Counted from the stretch's first letter, positions 35,441-49,425 are shown. The stretch is DNA of 64,000 bases from Archivesica marissinica (GCA_014843695.1 CM026391.1:41826598-41890597); one strand, 5' to 3'. The notes: generated by a model not told the origin, from the sequence alone. A program made the numbers and translations.

Positions 35441-37721
35441 CCTACAATAAATAGGCCATATACATATACATTATATACATACCCTACAATAAATAGGCCA
35501 TATACATATACATTATATACATACCCTACAATAAATAGGCCATATACATATACATTATATACATACCCTACAATAATAGCCAAATAGGCCATATACATAT
35601 ACATTATATACATACCCTACAATAATAGCCAAATAGGCCATATACATATACATTATATACATATACAATAATACATATACACCATATACATATACATTAT
35701 ATACATACCCTACAATAAATAGGCCATATACATATACATTATATACATATACATTATATACATACCCTACAATAAATAGGCCATATACATATACATTATA
35801 TACATACCCTACAATAAATAGGCCATATACATATACATTATATACATACCCTACAATAAATAGGCCATATACATTATATACATACCCTACAATAATAGCC
35901 AAATAGGCCATATACATATACATTATATACATACCCTACAATAATAGCCAAATAGGCCATATACATATACATTATATACATACCCTACAATAATAGCCAA
36001 ATAGGCCATATACATATACATTATATACATATACATATATACATATACATATATACAGTACATATATACATATACATTATATACATACCCTACAATAAAT
36101 AGGACATATACATATACATTATATACATCTACATTATATACATATACATTATATACATACCCTACAATAAATAGGCCATATACATATACATTATATACAT
36201 CTACATTATATACATATACATTATATACATACCCTACAATAAATAGGCCATATACATATACATTATATACATGTACATTATATACATATACATTATATAC
36301 ATACCCTACAATAAATAGGCCATATACATATACATTATATACATACCCTACAATAAATAGCCATATACATATACATTATATACATATACATTATATACAT
36401 ATACATTATATACATATACATTATATACATACCCTACAATAATAGCCAAATAGGCCATATACATATACATTATATACATACCCTACAATAATAACCAAAT
36501 AGGCCATATACATATACATTATATACATACCCTACAATAAATAGGCCATATACATATACATTATATACATATACATTATATACATATACATTATATACAT
36601 ATACATTATATACAGTACAATATACATATACATTATATACATATACATTATATACATATACTATATACATTATATACATACCCTACAATAAATAGGCCAT
36701 ATACATATACATTATATACATACCCTACAATAAATAGGCCATATACATTATATACATACCCTACAATAATAGCCAAATAGGCCATATACATATACATTAT
36801 ATACATACCCTACAATAATAGCCAAATAGGCCATATACATATACATTATATACATACCCTACAATAATAGCCAAATAGGCCATATACATATACATTATAT
36901 ACATACCCTACAATAATAGCCAAATAGGCCATATACATTATATACATACCCTACAATAATAGCCAAATAGGCATATACATATACATTATATACATACCCT
37001 ACAATAATAGCCAAATAGGCCATATACATATACATTATATACAATAATAGCCAAATAGGCCATATACATATACATTATATACATACCCTACAATAATAGC
37101 CAAATAGGCCATATACATATACATTATATACATACCCTACAATAATAGCCAAATAGGCCATATACATTATATACATACCCTACAATAATAGCCAAATAGG
37201 CCATATACATATACATTATATACATACCCTACAATAATAGCCAAATAGGCCATATACATTATATACATACCCTACAATAATAGCCAAATAGGCCATATAC
37301 ATTATATACATACCCTACAATAATAGCCAAATAGGCCATATACATATACATTATATACATACCCTACAATAATAGCCAAATAGGCCATATACATATACAT
37401 TATATACATACCCTACAATAATAGCCAAATAGGCCATATACATATACATTATATACATACCCTACAATAATAGCCAAATAGGCCATATACATATACATTA
37501 TATACATACCCTACAATAATAGCCAAATAGGCAATATACATATACATTATATACATACCCTACAATAATAGCCAAATAGGCCATATACATATACATTATA
37601 TACATACCCTACAATAATAGCCAAATAGGCCATATACATATACATTATATACATACCCTACAATAATAACCAAATAGGCCATATACATATACATTATATA
37701 CATACCCTACAATAAATAGGC

Positions 37722-37932
37722 CATATACATATACATTATATACATATACATTATATACATATACATTATATACATATACATTATATACATGTACATTATA
37801 TACATATACATATACATTATATACATATACATTATATACATATACATTATATACATGTACATTATATACATATACATTATATACATATACATTATATACA
37901 TATACATTATATACATATACATTATATACATA
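37722..37932. repeat. 15-bp subrepeat expansion inside satellite 2, second tract
   Basis: About fourteen copies of the same 15-bp piece, with occasional CATGTACATT variants and one shortened unit near 37800. Confidence 0.85.
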
Positions 37933-39807
37933 CCCTACAATAAATAGGCCATATACATATACATTATATACATACCCTACAATAAATAGGCCATATACAT
38001 ATACATTATATACATACCCTACAATAAATAGGCCATATACATATACATTATATACATACCCTACAATAAATAGGCCATATACATTATATACATACCCTAC
38101 AATAATAGCCAAATAGGCCATATACATATACATTATATACATACCCTACAATAATAGCCAAATAGGCCATATACATTATATACATACCCTACAATAATAG
38201 CCAAATAGGCCATATACATATACATTATATACATACCCTACAATAATAGCCAAATAGGCCATATACATTATATACATACCCTACAATAATAGCCAAATAG
38301 GCCATATACATATACATTATATACATACCCTACAATAATAGCCAAATAGGCCATATACATATACATTATATACATACCCTACAATAATAGCCAAATAGGC
38401 CATATACATATACATTATATACATACCCTACAATAATAGCCAAATAGGCCATATACATATACATTATATACATACCCTACAATAATAGCCAAATAGGCCA
38501 AACAACAACAAAACCAAAGCCATATACATATACATTATATACATACCCTACAATAATAGCCAAATAGGCCATATACATATACATTATATACATACCCTAC
38601 AATAATAGCCAAATAGGCCATATACATATACATTATATACAATAATAGCCAAATAGGCCATATACATATACATTATATACATACCCTACAATAATAGCCA
38701 AATAGGCCATATACATATACATTATATACATACCCTACAATAATAGCCAAATAGGCCATATACATATACATTATATACATACCCTACAATAAATAGGCCA
38801 TATACATTATATACATACCCTACAATAATAGCCAAATAGGCCATATACATTATATACATACCCTACAATAATAGCCAAATAGGCCATATACATTATATAC
38901 ATACCCTACAATAAATAGCCAAATAGGCCATATACATATACATTATATACATACCCTACAATAATAGCCAAATAGGCCATATACATATACATTATATACA
39001 TACCCTACAATAATAGCCAAATAGGCCATATACATATACATTATATACATACTCTACAATAATAGCCAAATAGGCCATATACATATACATTATATACATA
39101 CCCTACAATAATAGCCAAATAGGCCATATACATATACATTATATACATACCCTACAATAATAGCCAAATAGGCCATATACATATACATTATATACATACC
39201 CTACAATAATAGCCAAATAGGCCATATACATATACATTATATACATACCCTACAATAATAGCCAAATAGGCCATATACATTATATACATACCCTACAATA
39301 AATAGCCAAATAGGCCATATACATTATATACATACCCTACAATAATAGCCAAATAGGCCATATATATTATATACATACCCTACAATAATAGCCAAATAGG
39401 CCATATACATATACATTATATACATACCCTACAATAATAGCCAAATAGGCCATATACATATACATTATATACATACCCTACAATAATAGCCAAATAGGCC
39501 ATATACATATACATTATATACATACCCTACAATAATAGCCAAATAGGCCATATAAAATACATTATATACATACCCTACAATAATAGCCAAATAGGCCATA
39601 TACATTATATACATACCCTACAATAATAGCCAAATAGGCCATATACATATACATTATATACATACCCTACAATAATAGCCAAATAGGCCATATACATATA
39701 CATTATATACATACCCTACAATAAATAGCCAAATAGGCCATATACATTATATACATACCCTACAATAATAGCCAAATAGGCCATATACATATACATTATA
39801 TACATAC

Positions 39808-40303
39808 CAGTTATGCATCGATATTGACACCTCTCCTCACTTGTATATACATATACATTATATACATACCAGTTACGCATCGATACAGACACCTCTCGTC
39901 ACTTGTATATACATATACATTATATACATACCAGTTACGCATCGATACAGACACCTCTCGTCACTTGTTTATACATATACATTATATACATACCAGTTAC
40001 TCATCGATACAGACACCTCTCGTCACTTGTTTATACATATACATTATATACATACCAGTTACCCATCGATACAGACACCTCTCGTCACTTGTATACACAT
40101 ATACATTATATACATACCAGTTACGCATCGATACAGACACCTCTCGTCACTTGTATATACATATACATTATATACATACCAGTTACGCATCGATACAGAC
40201 ACCTTTCGTTACTTGTATATACATATACATTATATACATACCAGTTACTCATCGATACAGACACCTCTCGTCACTTGTATATACATATACATTATATACA
40301 TAA
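39808..40303 (+). repeat. satellite 3: eight 62-bp tandem copies
   Basis: Copies begin with CAGTTA at 39808, 39870, 39932, 39994, 40056, 40118, 40180 and 40242, every one exactly 62 bp apart. Each unit has about 36 bp of new sequence (including CATCGATACAGACACCTCTC and GTCACTTG) followed by the TATACATATACATTATATAC core of satellite 2. Open frames across it are artefacts. Confidence 0.95.
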
Positions 40304-42810
40304 ATATATCGCCATGCATTGTATTGATTTCTAGTTTGCAATAGTATTACAACATTCGTTTAGTTTTCATTTAAAGCCACCTGTATTTATTGTGTAAATA
40401 ATTATTAGCTGCAAACTAAGACGAGTGAATATGTTTAACCCAACCTTGTATGTAGTGTGGGTTTATGGCGTACATATAATAAACTCCATTAATGACACGC
40501 TATTGGCATACGAGGAAAGTAATTGCATTTTTCTACATACAAATGTATAGCCAAATATGTACTGAAGTATAATGTCTTTATTGCATTTTACATTTATTAA
40601 TTTACAACAGAAAGCAACATATATATATATATCAAGTATAGTCTAAGAATTATTACTTTGTTGTCAATTTCCCCCAAAATGGTACAATTGCTTGAGTAAT
40701 TATTGACAGGATTGTCTAAACGTGTAGCTCTACGGACAAGGGTCAATTGTAAGTGTCAGACCAATAAGTGTCCGAACTGGACAGTTCATTATTTGTGGGA
40801 TTCTATTGTTATCGACACAATGCTACCGTCTTGTCAGGAAAGGGTTATTCATGTGAACATAGACACGGAGAACGGTATGATTGAGTGCTTGTGCATCAGG
40901 CTAAACCAAGAATGCAATTCACGTCGTGTATTGTGATTGATCGGCAGCTATGTTATGCCCTCAGATTTGCGTCTTCATTTATGACAAGTAAATGTTTAAA
41001 CGTTATCTATAGTAAATTGTTCCCTGTAAGCGATTCGTCTTCGAGTATTAGCTTAAACATCTGTCTCGTTACGAAAGTTGGATTTAAATTTCGCCATTCA
41101 TTGTGCGTGTAGCGCAGTTTTCTCATACGAGCGATGCAATGTTGCTAGTTTCTTCAATATGACTTGATTATTCTAAGTATGGCTTGAGTGTATCAAACGT
41201 GTATTCGACACGTAGTAAACAATATGATGCGCAAGAGGTCCATGCTTATATGTTATAATCGTAAATTAAGCGGTTTTTAAATTAACGATCTACTTGAAGC
41301 GACAGAGGCATTATCGGCAAAGAACAGTAACGGCAATTGTTCTATCTTCTCGTCATGATTTTATGTGAAGAAGTATTCTGGAGACACTGGAGTAAATAAA
41401 TAGGTGATTAGCCGGTTTTCGAATACACACCGCCACGGCGACATCGTCTGACAATAACATGTCGGGTAATTGCGTAAACAGCGCCACCCCAATATGTTGC
41501 AAACACTACAAGTGTAAATTTGCTTGATTTCACTTCAGTACAGTAGTCAGTATATATTGTAAGTACACGATCACATCTGCATATTATAGAATTTCTGTAA
41601 TTAAGTTTAAGTACTCAATCTGATATAATTATATGATGCTTCCAAACATTGGTGTGAGTTTGTAGAACATACTATTTCTGATAATTTACCTTGAAATAAT
41701 ACTAAATATGGTAGATTTATTCTTTATTTCAGTCTCATTGTTGTACACTACATAAAATATACACAACAAATTATCGTGGCAAAGTACAACAATAAAATAC
41801 AATAAAAGAATTATAAGAGACTAATGTAATCACAGATAATCAAACTATCACAGTCTATCGACATATTATTATATTTACATATTAAAGCCGAGGAACAGTC
41901 GCTAATTGAAAATTAAATACTTATTAAAACCAGAAATTTGGAAATACTGAAATGAAAAAAAAGAACTAATGCGCAATTAAGAAATGTTTTTTAAAAAATC
42001 AGTTATCTAGAACTAATTAGCAGCTGTTTCTCGGAATGGATAAGAGACACACAATCAATAAATCAAATGGATACATTATTTACATAAATAAAAGGATCGT
42101 CTTTGAAGAATATAAAAACAGTTTTGGCAACAATTCTAATCAGAGGTATAGCAGAAAAAATAATTCTAAGCTGGTCGGATACATGTTTGTTCCGAAAGTC
42201 ATTTTCATATATGGTAATACACAATTGTCCATGAAAACCATGTGGTATGATTTGTGGAATTAGGTGTGCAAGTCTGAACATGTTTGATTAGCATGCACAA
42301 ATAAAAGTAATACGTCTGCATTCAAGTATGCAATGTGTGTAGAAACCCCATTGTTAGACGTTAGACATTTAATCTGCATTGTTATGCATCGTTATTGCAA
42401 AAACAGTTCATGAAACTAAATGAAGCATTTAGGCTTTGCCAAAAAATATGTTCGTACGTGTACCCGTAAGCTAAGCGTTTCCACTGCTACTCATTAACAT
42501 TTCAACAACTGTTAGATGAATGCGATGCTGATACTTCTAAATTTTTGGAAATAAATTGGTAAGATTGGAGTAAACAGTAAGAACGGATTGATCTAATGAC
42601 ATTGGTATGTGTCTATCACGATGGAAAAGATACAACACTATTATTGTAGACATGTTCAAAACAGCAAATAATGTCACTATATATGATGATGATGATAATC
42701 GTAATAATCAATATCTATGTTAGAATTTCATATGGATATTAATTATGTCAATAAAGCCAAGGCATGTGACATATACAATGTTCCTGTAGAAGTACCTATT
42801 ATGATGAAGT
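40304..42810. other. unique host-like sequence, no gene recognised
   Basis: AT-rich, non-repetitive sequence right of the satellites. An open frame at 40703-40936 contains a small Cys cluster (CKCQTNKC) but matches no family I know. A pair of overlapping opposite-strand frames at 42036-42281 looks like chance. No splice structure can be supported. Confidence 0.5.
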
Positions 42811-43085
42811 CCGCCTCCGTGGTCGAGTGGTTAAGGTCGCTGACTTGTATACCTCTGTAACCTATCATCACTGATGGTCACGGGTTAGAGCCCCGCTCAG
42901 GCCGTGTTTCATTTATATGAAAAAGTTGGCAGCTTCTTACGGAGGTTGGTGCACCCAAGTACTGGTTAACCGCTGGAGCCTGCCCAGGAAAGGTGTTGTT
43001 AGGTCAACTGCCCGCCGGCGATATAGCCCGAAATGGTGCTGATGCAGGTGTAAAACCCGAACTATAACAATAAAATAACAATAAT
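42811..43085 (+). mobile_element. tRNA-derived SINE, plus strand
   Basis: The head resembles a tRNA. An A-box-like GGTCGAGTGGTTAAGG lies near 42821-42836 and a B-box-like GGTTAGAGCCC near 42883-42893, with an extended variable region between them, as in a Ser/Leu-type tRNA. A SINE body of about 180 bp follows (GTGCACCCAAGTACTGG, CCCGCCGGCGATATAGCCC), ending in a simple AACAAT-type tail. The layout is that of a pol III-transcribed non-autonomous retroelement. It is a SINE rather than a functional tRNA, since the body is fused to it and acceptor pairing is poor. Confidence 0.8.
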
Positions 43086-44239
43086 AATATTATGATGATG
43101 CAGCGTAATCATCACTTCACATTTTAGTTAATATATGTTTTCATAATAATAGTGTAGCATCCGTTTGGAGTACATGTATATTTAATTACATACTGAAGTA
43201 TTCTACATTGTATCAAAGTGGCCCGTTGAAATAATTTGGGTTTATGCAAGACTATTGATAATAATGTTAGCTATATAAGCTCTGCTTCCGTTTTGATCCT
43301 TTCCTATTCTTTGATTGTGTGTGCATGTATTGTTTTGTGAATGTATATAGTGGAATATATATGTTTAAACCAATACTGTTAGAGCAAACATTACATTGTC
43401 GAATCTGTCGTCAATCTTTTAATCAATATATTGTTGTTTTGACATGGTAACATTATAAGCATGTTGATATTGCCTATAGGAGTGTATTGTGGACCACGTC
43501 ATCAGTTTTGGGGTTCACGTTATAGCAAACGCATTATTTGAAAGATAGGACAACCATAAGCTGTATAGCTTTCTGTCCAATTCCTTATTTCAATTGTTGT
43601 AGATAACCATGTACACAATAGAAAATAAATATGCTTAAACCAAGCGCATTATTTTGACAAATTTAATATTTTATGACGCATTTGGAGAAAGGATCAGTAT
43701 GTTTTACTATAGGTAATTGGTGTAGAATAGATTTAAGTCTCAATTGATGTTAAAATTCCTCTATCTTACAATTTTACTATATAAACATATATTTTTCAAT
43801 TTTGGAGAGAACAGTTACTTTTTTGGAGACCTTGGGGGACATTTTTAGAGAGAATATTGGGGGGGGGTAGGGGAACTTGAAGATAGTGTTCTAGATAACA
43901 TAAAATGACAGCCAAATTAGCTTGGCAATCTTAGTGGTTAATTTGTGGATTTTGAAGGAATATTATAATCGAGTAGTTGTAAAGTTGTAACATGAATTTA
44001 AGCTTTTGATGATAAATACAGCTGTGATGTATGTATGATGAACATGGAAAAGAAAGAGTAAATAATTCTATTTGAACCTGGCAATTTGACTTTATTTTAC
44101 AATTTCACATGATGACCGGAGAGGTCAATTGTAACGTTCTCACAATATCCTGACAATATCCTAACCTTGAAATGGTGCTATAAACTAAAGACTGTGATTT
44201 ATCACTGAATGTTTTATATATGCTTATTCACATGTGACA
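43086..44239. other. unique sequence, nothing recognised
   Basis: AT-rich, non-coding. The only notable item is a nine-G run near 43860-43868 followed by another G cluster. Confidence 0.5.
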
Positions 44240-44535
44240 ATATCTGTGTGTGTTTTACGTTTATTTATCGTCGCTACCGGTTGCCCATATGAGCGACGCC
44301 TCCTGAAGAGATTAGTCATTTTAGATTTTGGAGGATAGTGCAATGATACAGACAGAGACCCATTCCAGTGTTTCCTCTGGTTCTTTTACGTGCACAGTGT
44401 AAAGCACCGATACGAGATTATTTAACGTCCCATCTGAAAGACTGTTAATTTTATTAGGGTCAGACGGGGGATCGAACATGCGATCCCTGGATTACCAGTC
44501 CAGCGTGTTACCACTGGACTACAGATCTGTCTGTT
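44240..44535 (-). mobile_element. tRNA-derived SINE, minus strand (Thr-like head)
   Basis: On the minus strand, a head near 44535-44455 reads CTGTAGTCCAGTGGTAACAC, then GCTGGACTGGTAATCCAG (stem CTGGA/TCCAG, loop CTGGTAA, hence anticodon GGT, Thr-like), then GTTCGATCCCC, a good B box. A SINE body follows to about 44240, with GTGCACGTAAAAGAACC and related segments. The element belongs to a different family from the one at 42811. The fused body shows it is not a functional tRNA gene. Confidence 0.8.
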
Positions 44536-44701
44536 GTGACAATAGCAATTCTGTATAATATTTATATACATCGATATGGTATCAATTTCTTTCGAAGAAC
44601 GTATATGCCCTGTTCTGCCGTGAGTGAATAGCTGCCATAGGAACGCACTCACATTCTCCTCCCAATTATATAATTGAAGAAGTTCTGATCCAATTGCCAG
44701 G

Positions 44702-45730
44702 TTAGACGCATCTGTATCGAGTATGTATGTTTCGGCAGAGATGATAGGGAAGTTCCGTTAAAGCCTCACATAGGAATGTGTCCTTTCCCGTAACCCGGTA
44801 CAGAGGTTCGACTAATTCCGCAAAATCCATCACAAAGCCACGATGATAGTTGGCCAGGCCCATGAACCGCTCAACATCTTTGTAGTTTGTCGGTGTTGGC
44901 CAACTTCTTACCGCTTCGATGTCTTTATCAGCCAATGGCGATGCTATCTGCCCATGAACTCTGCCTCATGTTGGAAGAATAGACCTCAGACCACATATGC
45001 GTAATCAGTATAAAATCGGTATTCAAGATTCTTTAAGTAGTTAGCAAACGTCCGGCCTGACATACTAGTATTTAGGCTAGGAAGACGAACACTCTCTTCT
45101 AATTTAATACTCGTACCACAAAACTCATTACATGAGTGAGTGCATGTAGCTGAGGCGTTGCACAATCCAAACCCATTTTACATGCTCGTACAGTCCATAC
45201 GTGGTCACAAAAGCTGTCTTCGAACGACATCCTCTTTACTTTTTGACCTGCCGGTAGGCCGAGTTTGCATCCAGTTTCGAAAACCATATATTTCCCGACA
45301 GTGTGTCTATGCAGTCATCAGTCATATATCAAGGGGAGTGAGTGGAAACACGTATTTCACGGTGACACTGTTTAGCGCTCTATAATAAATACACCATCTT
45401 ATTACTTGTCCCTCTTTCTGATAAGCACCTGTTCCGACGCTCACTCAGACGTGGATTCTTGAATGACTCCAGCATCCAACATCGTCTTAAGACGTCATTC
45501 TTCCTCTGCTACCAAACAGACCGACGTACGTCTCACTGGCTAATAGGCTTCGCATTAGAGGTATCTATGCCATGTTCTACTTCGCTGAAATTTCCCAGAT
45601 CGAACTCGGTCGTTGGGAATACATACTGGACAATGTACAACAATTTCGCTAGTTTCTTGTTTTCTGACTGTGTGAGACTACTCTACATATCTTTGAAATA
45701 TGCAGGCACCTCAGTGGCCTCTCACATTCG
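44702..45730 (-). pseudogene. decayed Ty3/Gypsy reverse transcriptase (pol) fragment
   Basis: On the minus strand, reading from about 45730 down, segments in different frames follow the order of a Ty3/Gypsy polyprotein. They are VPAYFKDM and EFDLGNFSEVEHGI (the linker before RT), LKTMLDAGVIQEST, YRALNSVTV, LSGNIWFSKLDANSAYRQV, FGLCNASAT, RTFANYLKNLEYRF, and finally EAVRSWPTPTNYKDVERFMG with LANYH. The last is the thumb/connection segment typical of Gypsy elements. Frames change several times and stops intervene. The catalytic Tyr-x-Asp-Asp box (near 45070) is not intact. No LTR or RNase H could be defined. The element is dead. Confidence 0.85.
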
Positions 45731-47169
45731 TTCTCACATTCGTACCTCTTTGATACCCACTTGTACAACTCGCTTTCCTCCACAATCTTATCCACTGGAT
45801 ATGCACTTGCCATATGACTCCCTCTCTTCAGTATTTAACACTGATGTTCATTATACATTTACCTCCTCATTATAACTGCTCCATCTCCCCGGACTTTCCT
45901 CCCCTGACATATGGACTATCCACTTGTCATCCTTCTTCCCAGGCCACATTACCTGCAGCCAGTTTCTGCAGCCAGCCTCTTTAAAGTGCATACAGAGTTG
46001 AACCGGGTCCAGATCTCTCTTGGCATATTATTGTGGTAACACCTCTCCCTTATCCAACGCAGGATCTTCTGTAATATCCAGCTGCTATACACACATGTAT
46101 GCCTTTGATTTTGTTAAATACCATAATAGCTGCTTCTCAACTGAATATTCGTTTCGGCGGTATTAGTGTCAATACCCTTGATCAGCATCTACTCCAAAAC
46201 ATTGGTCGTTTTGAATTTGACTTACTGGATTGCTGACCGTATTGAGCTTTCCTCCATGGGCCACGAAGTTTCACTTGGCGTATACTTGACTGGGCTTCTT
46301 GGTTCTTCTTCACTATCTAATGAAACACTTCTCTCCGACATATTATGGTAATGATGATTTAAATGTACAACACCCAAATGTTCCTTTATTACGGATATCC
46401 TCAATTACTAGTACACGTCCTACATGTGCTGCCCGTACTGCGATGATATATACCGGAACGACCTGATGCACTACACATACTTGTATGTAAACCTGGTTTG
46501 CTAACCATACTTGTCTGTAAATCTGGTGTACTACAACTACCGGTCAGTAGACCATATATTACAATACAACCTGTGTACTACACATGCTACTCGAACCCAA
46601 CCCCACTGAATCGATGTATATCAATACTATATGAAACACTCACACTGTATTGATAATACTGCAATTATGTTTTGCTACTTGTATCCACTACCCCCATTCG
46701 GTGCTGCAGATATTTGGAGATTAACACACCTTTAAATTCCACATTGCCTCTTCTCTCTCCTTCATGGCGATGGATTCCATCAGAATGAGGTCTCGAGAGT
46801 GGTTAATATAAGTTGAAAGAACTTGTTTCGCAATCGAGCTAAAATAAATGTGTATAAACTAACACAAAAAATGGTAAACCCAGTCCCCGTCTGAACAAGA
46901 CACCAGAGTGTAGTTTATACCAAAACTCTGGAATATGGTCAAGGCAGAGCTAACATGCTGAGTGGTTGCAATAGTGCTATTGTCGGAAAGATAGGGACTC
47001 TAATTATACTAGTAAGTACTACCACGTTGTATCTTCAGACCCTCTTTATTTTACGTAATACTTAAGTGATGTAGTGATGTATAAGTGATGTAGCGCCATA
47101 CACACGTTGGTGGTGGCGGAACGTCCGTAATAGGCGTAAATTCATAGCACACTTGGCCTGCACATTTCT
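45731..47169. other. probable retroelement debris, no defined gene
   Basis: Between the Gypsy and BEL/Pao fragments. A minus-strand frame at 46222-46404 is acidic and Pro/Ser-rich and might be part of a retroelement polyprotein, but nothing diagnostic is seen. Short repeated phrases such as ACTTGT(A/C)TGTAAA occur near 46480-46530. No LTR pair could be identified by eye. Confidence 0.35.
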
Positions 47170-48170
47170 ATCACCTCTAATGGGTACAGCTTCGTTACTC
47201 ATCTTATTGTATAGTGTCCATTATTGGTTCGGATCTTCCAGGCACGGGTGTGTCCATCTCCTCCGATCAGTAACTCGTCCACAACAGCTAGCATTCAACG
47301 GACCTCGGACAATCATCGTATACTTGAACAACGTCTCGCACTCGTAACCTTTGGGAGATGGACCCGGTCTTACGGTGTTGATCACGGAGAGCAGTAATGT
47401 ACTCTGTCTTCCGTCGTCTCTAGAACTGACAAATGAGGTGAGTCAGTTATTCGCTTGTCTGGTAATAGGCACGTGACCAGACGCATGGTGTACGGTAGGT
47501 GTGCAGGTGTCAACGGTCCGGCTATTCGATGTTGAATGACACGTCAGTGGGCGATAATTCATGATGGCCTCTACTTCTGTGGTAATCGTCTGCAGCGTCT
47601 CTTAATGGTTGTTTCATTAGCCCTTCCCAAAATCCGCCATATCGAGATGCGTGCTTATGAATGAACGTCCACCTTGTTCCCATATTAGCCATGTTGTCCT
47701 GGACTAAATGGGATTCGAACATTCTCTGTATATAGTTATATGCGGCCTGTAACGCAGCAGCGTTGTCAGAGATCATTAACTTTCGCCTCAAATTTGTCGA
47801 ATCGCTTGAAGAAAGGATTCTTCTGATATACTGGTTACAACTTCTAGATGTACAGTTCGTGAAGTTGAGCATGTTAATAAGCAAATGTAAGCTTTTGCTT
47901 CCTTGTTGTGCAGAGCGCCGGAGAACTCTACACCTGTGACACCGAATGGTCGGGAATCTTCTATTCATCTTAGGTAGGGGCGGTTGATCTGGTGAACTGT
48001 AAGGTTTTCCGGTAACTCGTTGCCATATTACCCACTTCAATATGACGGTGATCACATACATGCGTATAGCGAGTACCCAAAACGTTTGTATAATATGCGC
48101 TATGAGTGTTTTGGCTGTTCATGAGCACCACGCACTATCAGTCTGGTTAAAGGGTGTGTCTCCAAACATA
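47170..48170 (-). pseudogene. decayed BEL/Pao retrotransposon integrase fragment
   Basis: On the minus strand the fragments run in family order. HPLTRLIVRGAHE comes first (start of the zinc-binding region, near 48150), then IIQTFWV and RVTGKPYSSPDQPPLP. Next is TGVEFSGAL followed by AYICLLTCSTSRTVHLEVV (another frame), then LMISDNAAALQAAYN and RYGGFWEGLMK. A C-terminal block, VVDELLIGGDGHTRAWKIRT, lies near 47180-47280. The core Asp in ISDN is present, but the first catalytic Asp (in GVD of the family) reads Glu, and the frame changes at least three times. The longest open piece is 47522-48061. This is an inactive copy, probably separate from the Gypsy relic because the family differs. Confidence 0.85.
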
Positions 48171-49425
48171 CAAGACATTCTGTATAAACACTATCGGGGA
48201 ATATTTACGGGTAATTATGTACGATGTTTCGAATCAGAAAGACAAATTGTTTTGCGATTTGGAAATATTAGTTGTAGTGGTTTCTTAACATACCGCTGGC
48301 CTTGGTATATCGAGGCATCCACAATTTTTCAGAACAAAGGTAAAAATAACGCCACCTATCATTATTTCCATTGGCTCAGTGTTGACCCAGAAAGGTAAAC
48401 ATGTGTTGATAAACAAGAAATCATAAACTGTCAACGTAAGTGGTGAGTAAATTACTGATGCAAGATGCTTACCTGAATATGAAGATCTAGATAAAATTAC
48501 CCCATCCCTTAATCTGAAAAAAATGCTCCAAATGTCCATGATATATATTTATGTTCATTCCAACTTTGTAAAATGGCGGTCTGCTATCTGGTATTTATGA
48601 ATGAAACTGTTTTGATCACGTGTTTAGTACTACGTACTTCCCGTATTACCAAATATGGACATAAATTTAAGGTCCGAGAAGCGCTTTTTCTACTGAATGA
48701 TTATTTTTGAAAACAGTTTTTCCCCAAATTTAGTATTTTTTATTAAAAAAAGAAGTTGATGTTTATATCTATGGAACTTTCTACTGTGATGTACATATCT
48801 ATTGACATGTGATGATATAGCCAGATTCCCGCATTTTATGATTTATGAAAAGTAGACCCATCGTGCGTCTAAAGCTATCTGTTGTTTTCTGGTGGGAGAT
48901 TAAAAAGATATTCATGTTTTATGTTAAAATGATAAATTTCCTGCTAGACTTACATATAATACAGATTAAGGTTTCTATCAAATACTCACATATTTTTTTT
49001 ATGACTACCATTGTATAAACACCAAATCAGGGCCTCGGCCATTTTCCTCGGTATACTCGGAACTACTGACTACGTAACTGCTGACACGATGGCATCAAAC
49101 ACATGATAAACACAAGTCATTCCCAATAGTATTTGTCTTTGTGTATTTGTAATATTAAAGTGGAGAAGTCATAGGATGAAGCAAAATGAGTTTTAAATTC
49201 ATGTACATAATAGTATATCTGTAGTTTGATTTCTAATAGCTAGTACCGCGATATACCCATACTTCATCCTAATTATATTTAATTAGGTCTACAAATCTGT
49301 TAAGCATACCTCGACGAAACGCAGAAAAAGAATATTAAATTGTTAATTATGCAAACCATTATGGTATAATATGCATTACGTGCACAATATGTAATATAAT
49401 TACATATACTGTGTTTAACATCGTA
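48171..49425. other. unique sequence, nothing recognised
   Basis: AT-rich, non-coding. Short opposite-strand open frames at 48285-48539 carry no family features. Confidence 0.5.

Larger units (their letters stand above)
34449..39807. repeat. satellite 2: AT-rich tandem repeat, 49-bp unit with 42/43-bp variants
   Basis: The full unit is CATATACATATACATTATA, then TACATACCCTACAATAATAG and CCAAATAGGC (49 bp). One variant lacks seven bases before AATAGG (42 bp) and another lacks one CATATA (43 bp). Short tracts repeat only the 15-bp piece CATATACATTATATA. About 110 units fit the span. The periodic Met-Tyr-Ile translations on the minus strand are repeat artefacts. A C/A-rich insertion of about 22 bp interrupts one unit at 38499-38520. 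Confidence 0.96.

Noticed and set aside
34849..38142. Met-Tyr-Ile and Tyr-Asn-Val repeat proteins on the minus strand
   Set aside because: Direct translation of the AT-rich satellite 2 units, in more than one frame.
39824..40344. Three overlapping Tyr/His/Thr-rich frames
   Set aside because: All three plus-strand frames are open through the eight 62-bp repeats.
40703..40936. Possible host exon with a Cys cluster
   Set aside because: No family match, no splice-site support and no neighbouring exon, so it is noted only in the region entry.
42820..42905. Functional tRNA gene
   Set aside because: The A and B boxes are tRNA-like, but the acceptor stem does not pair well and a SINE body follows directly.
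44422..44652. A small minus-strand gene
   Set aside because: It covers the Thr-tRNA-like head of a SINE.
45459..45875. Plus-strand open frame of 138 codons
   Set aside because: It lies opposite the decayed Gypsy sequence, which gives the meaningful similarity on the minus strand.
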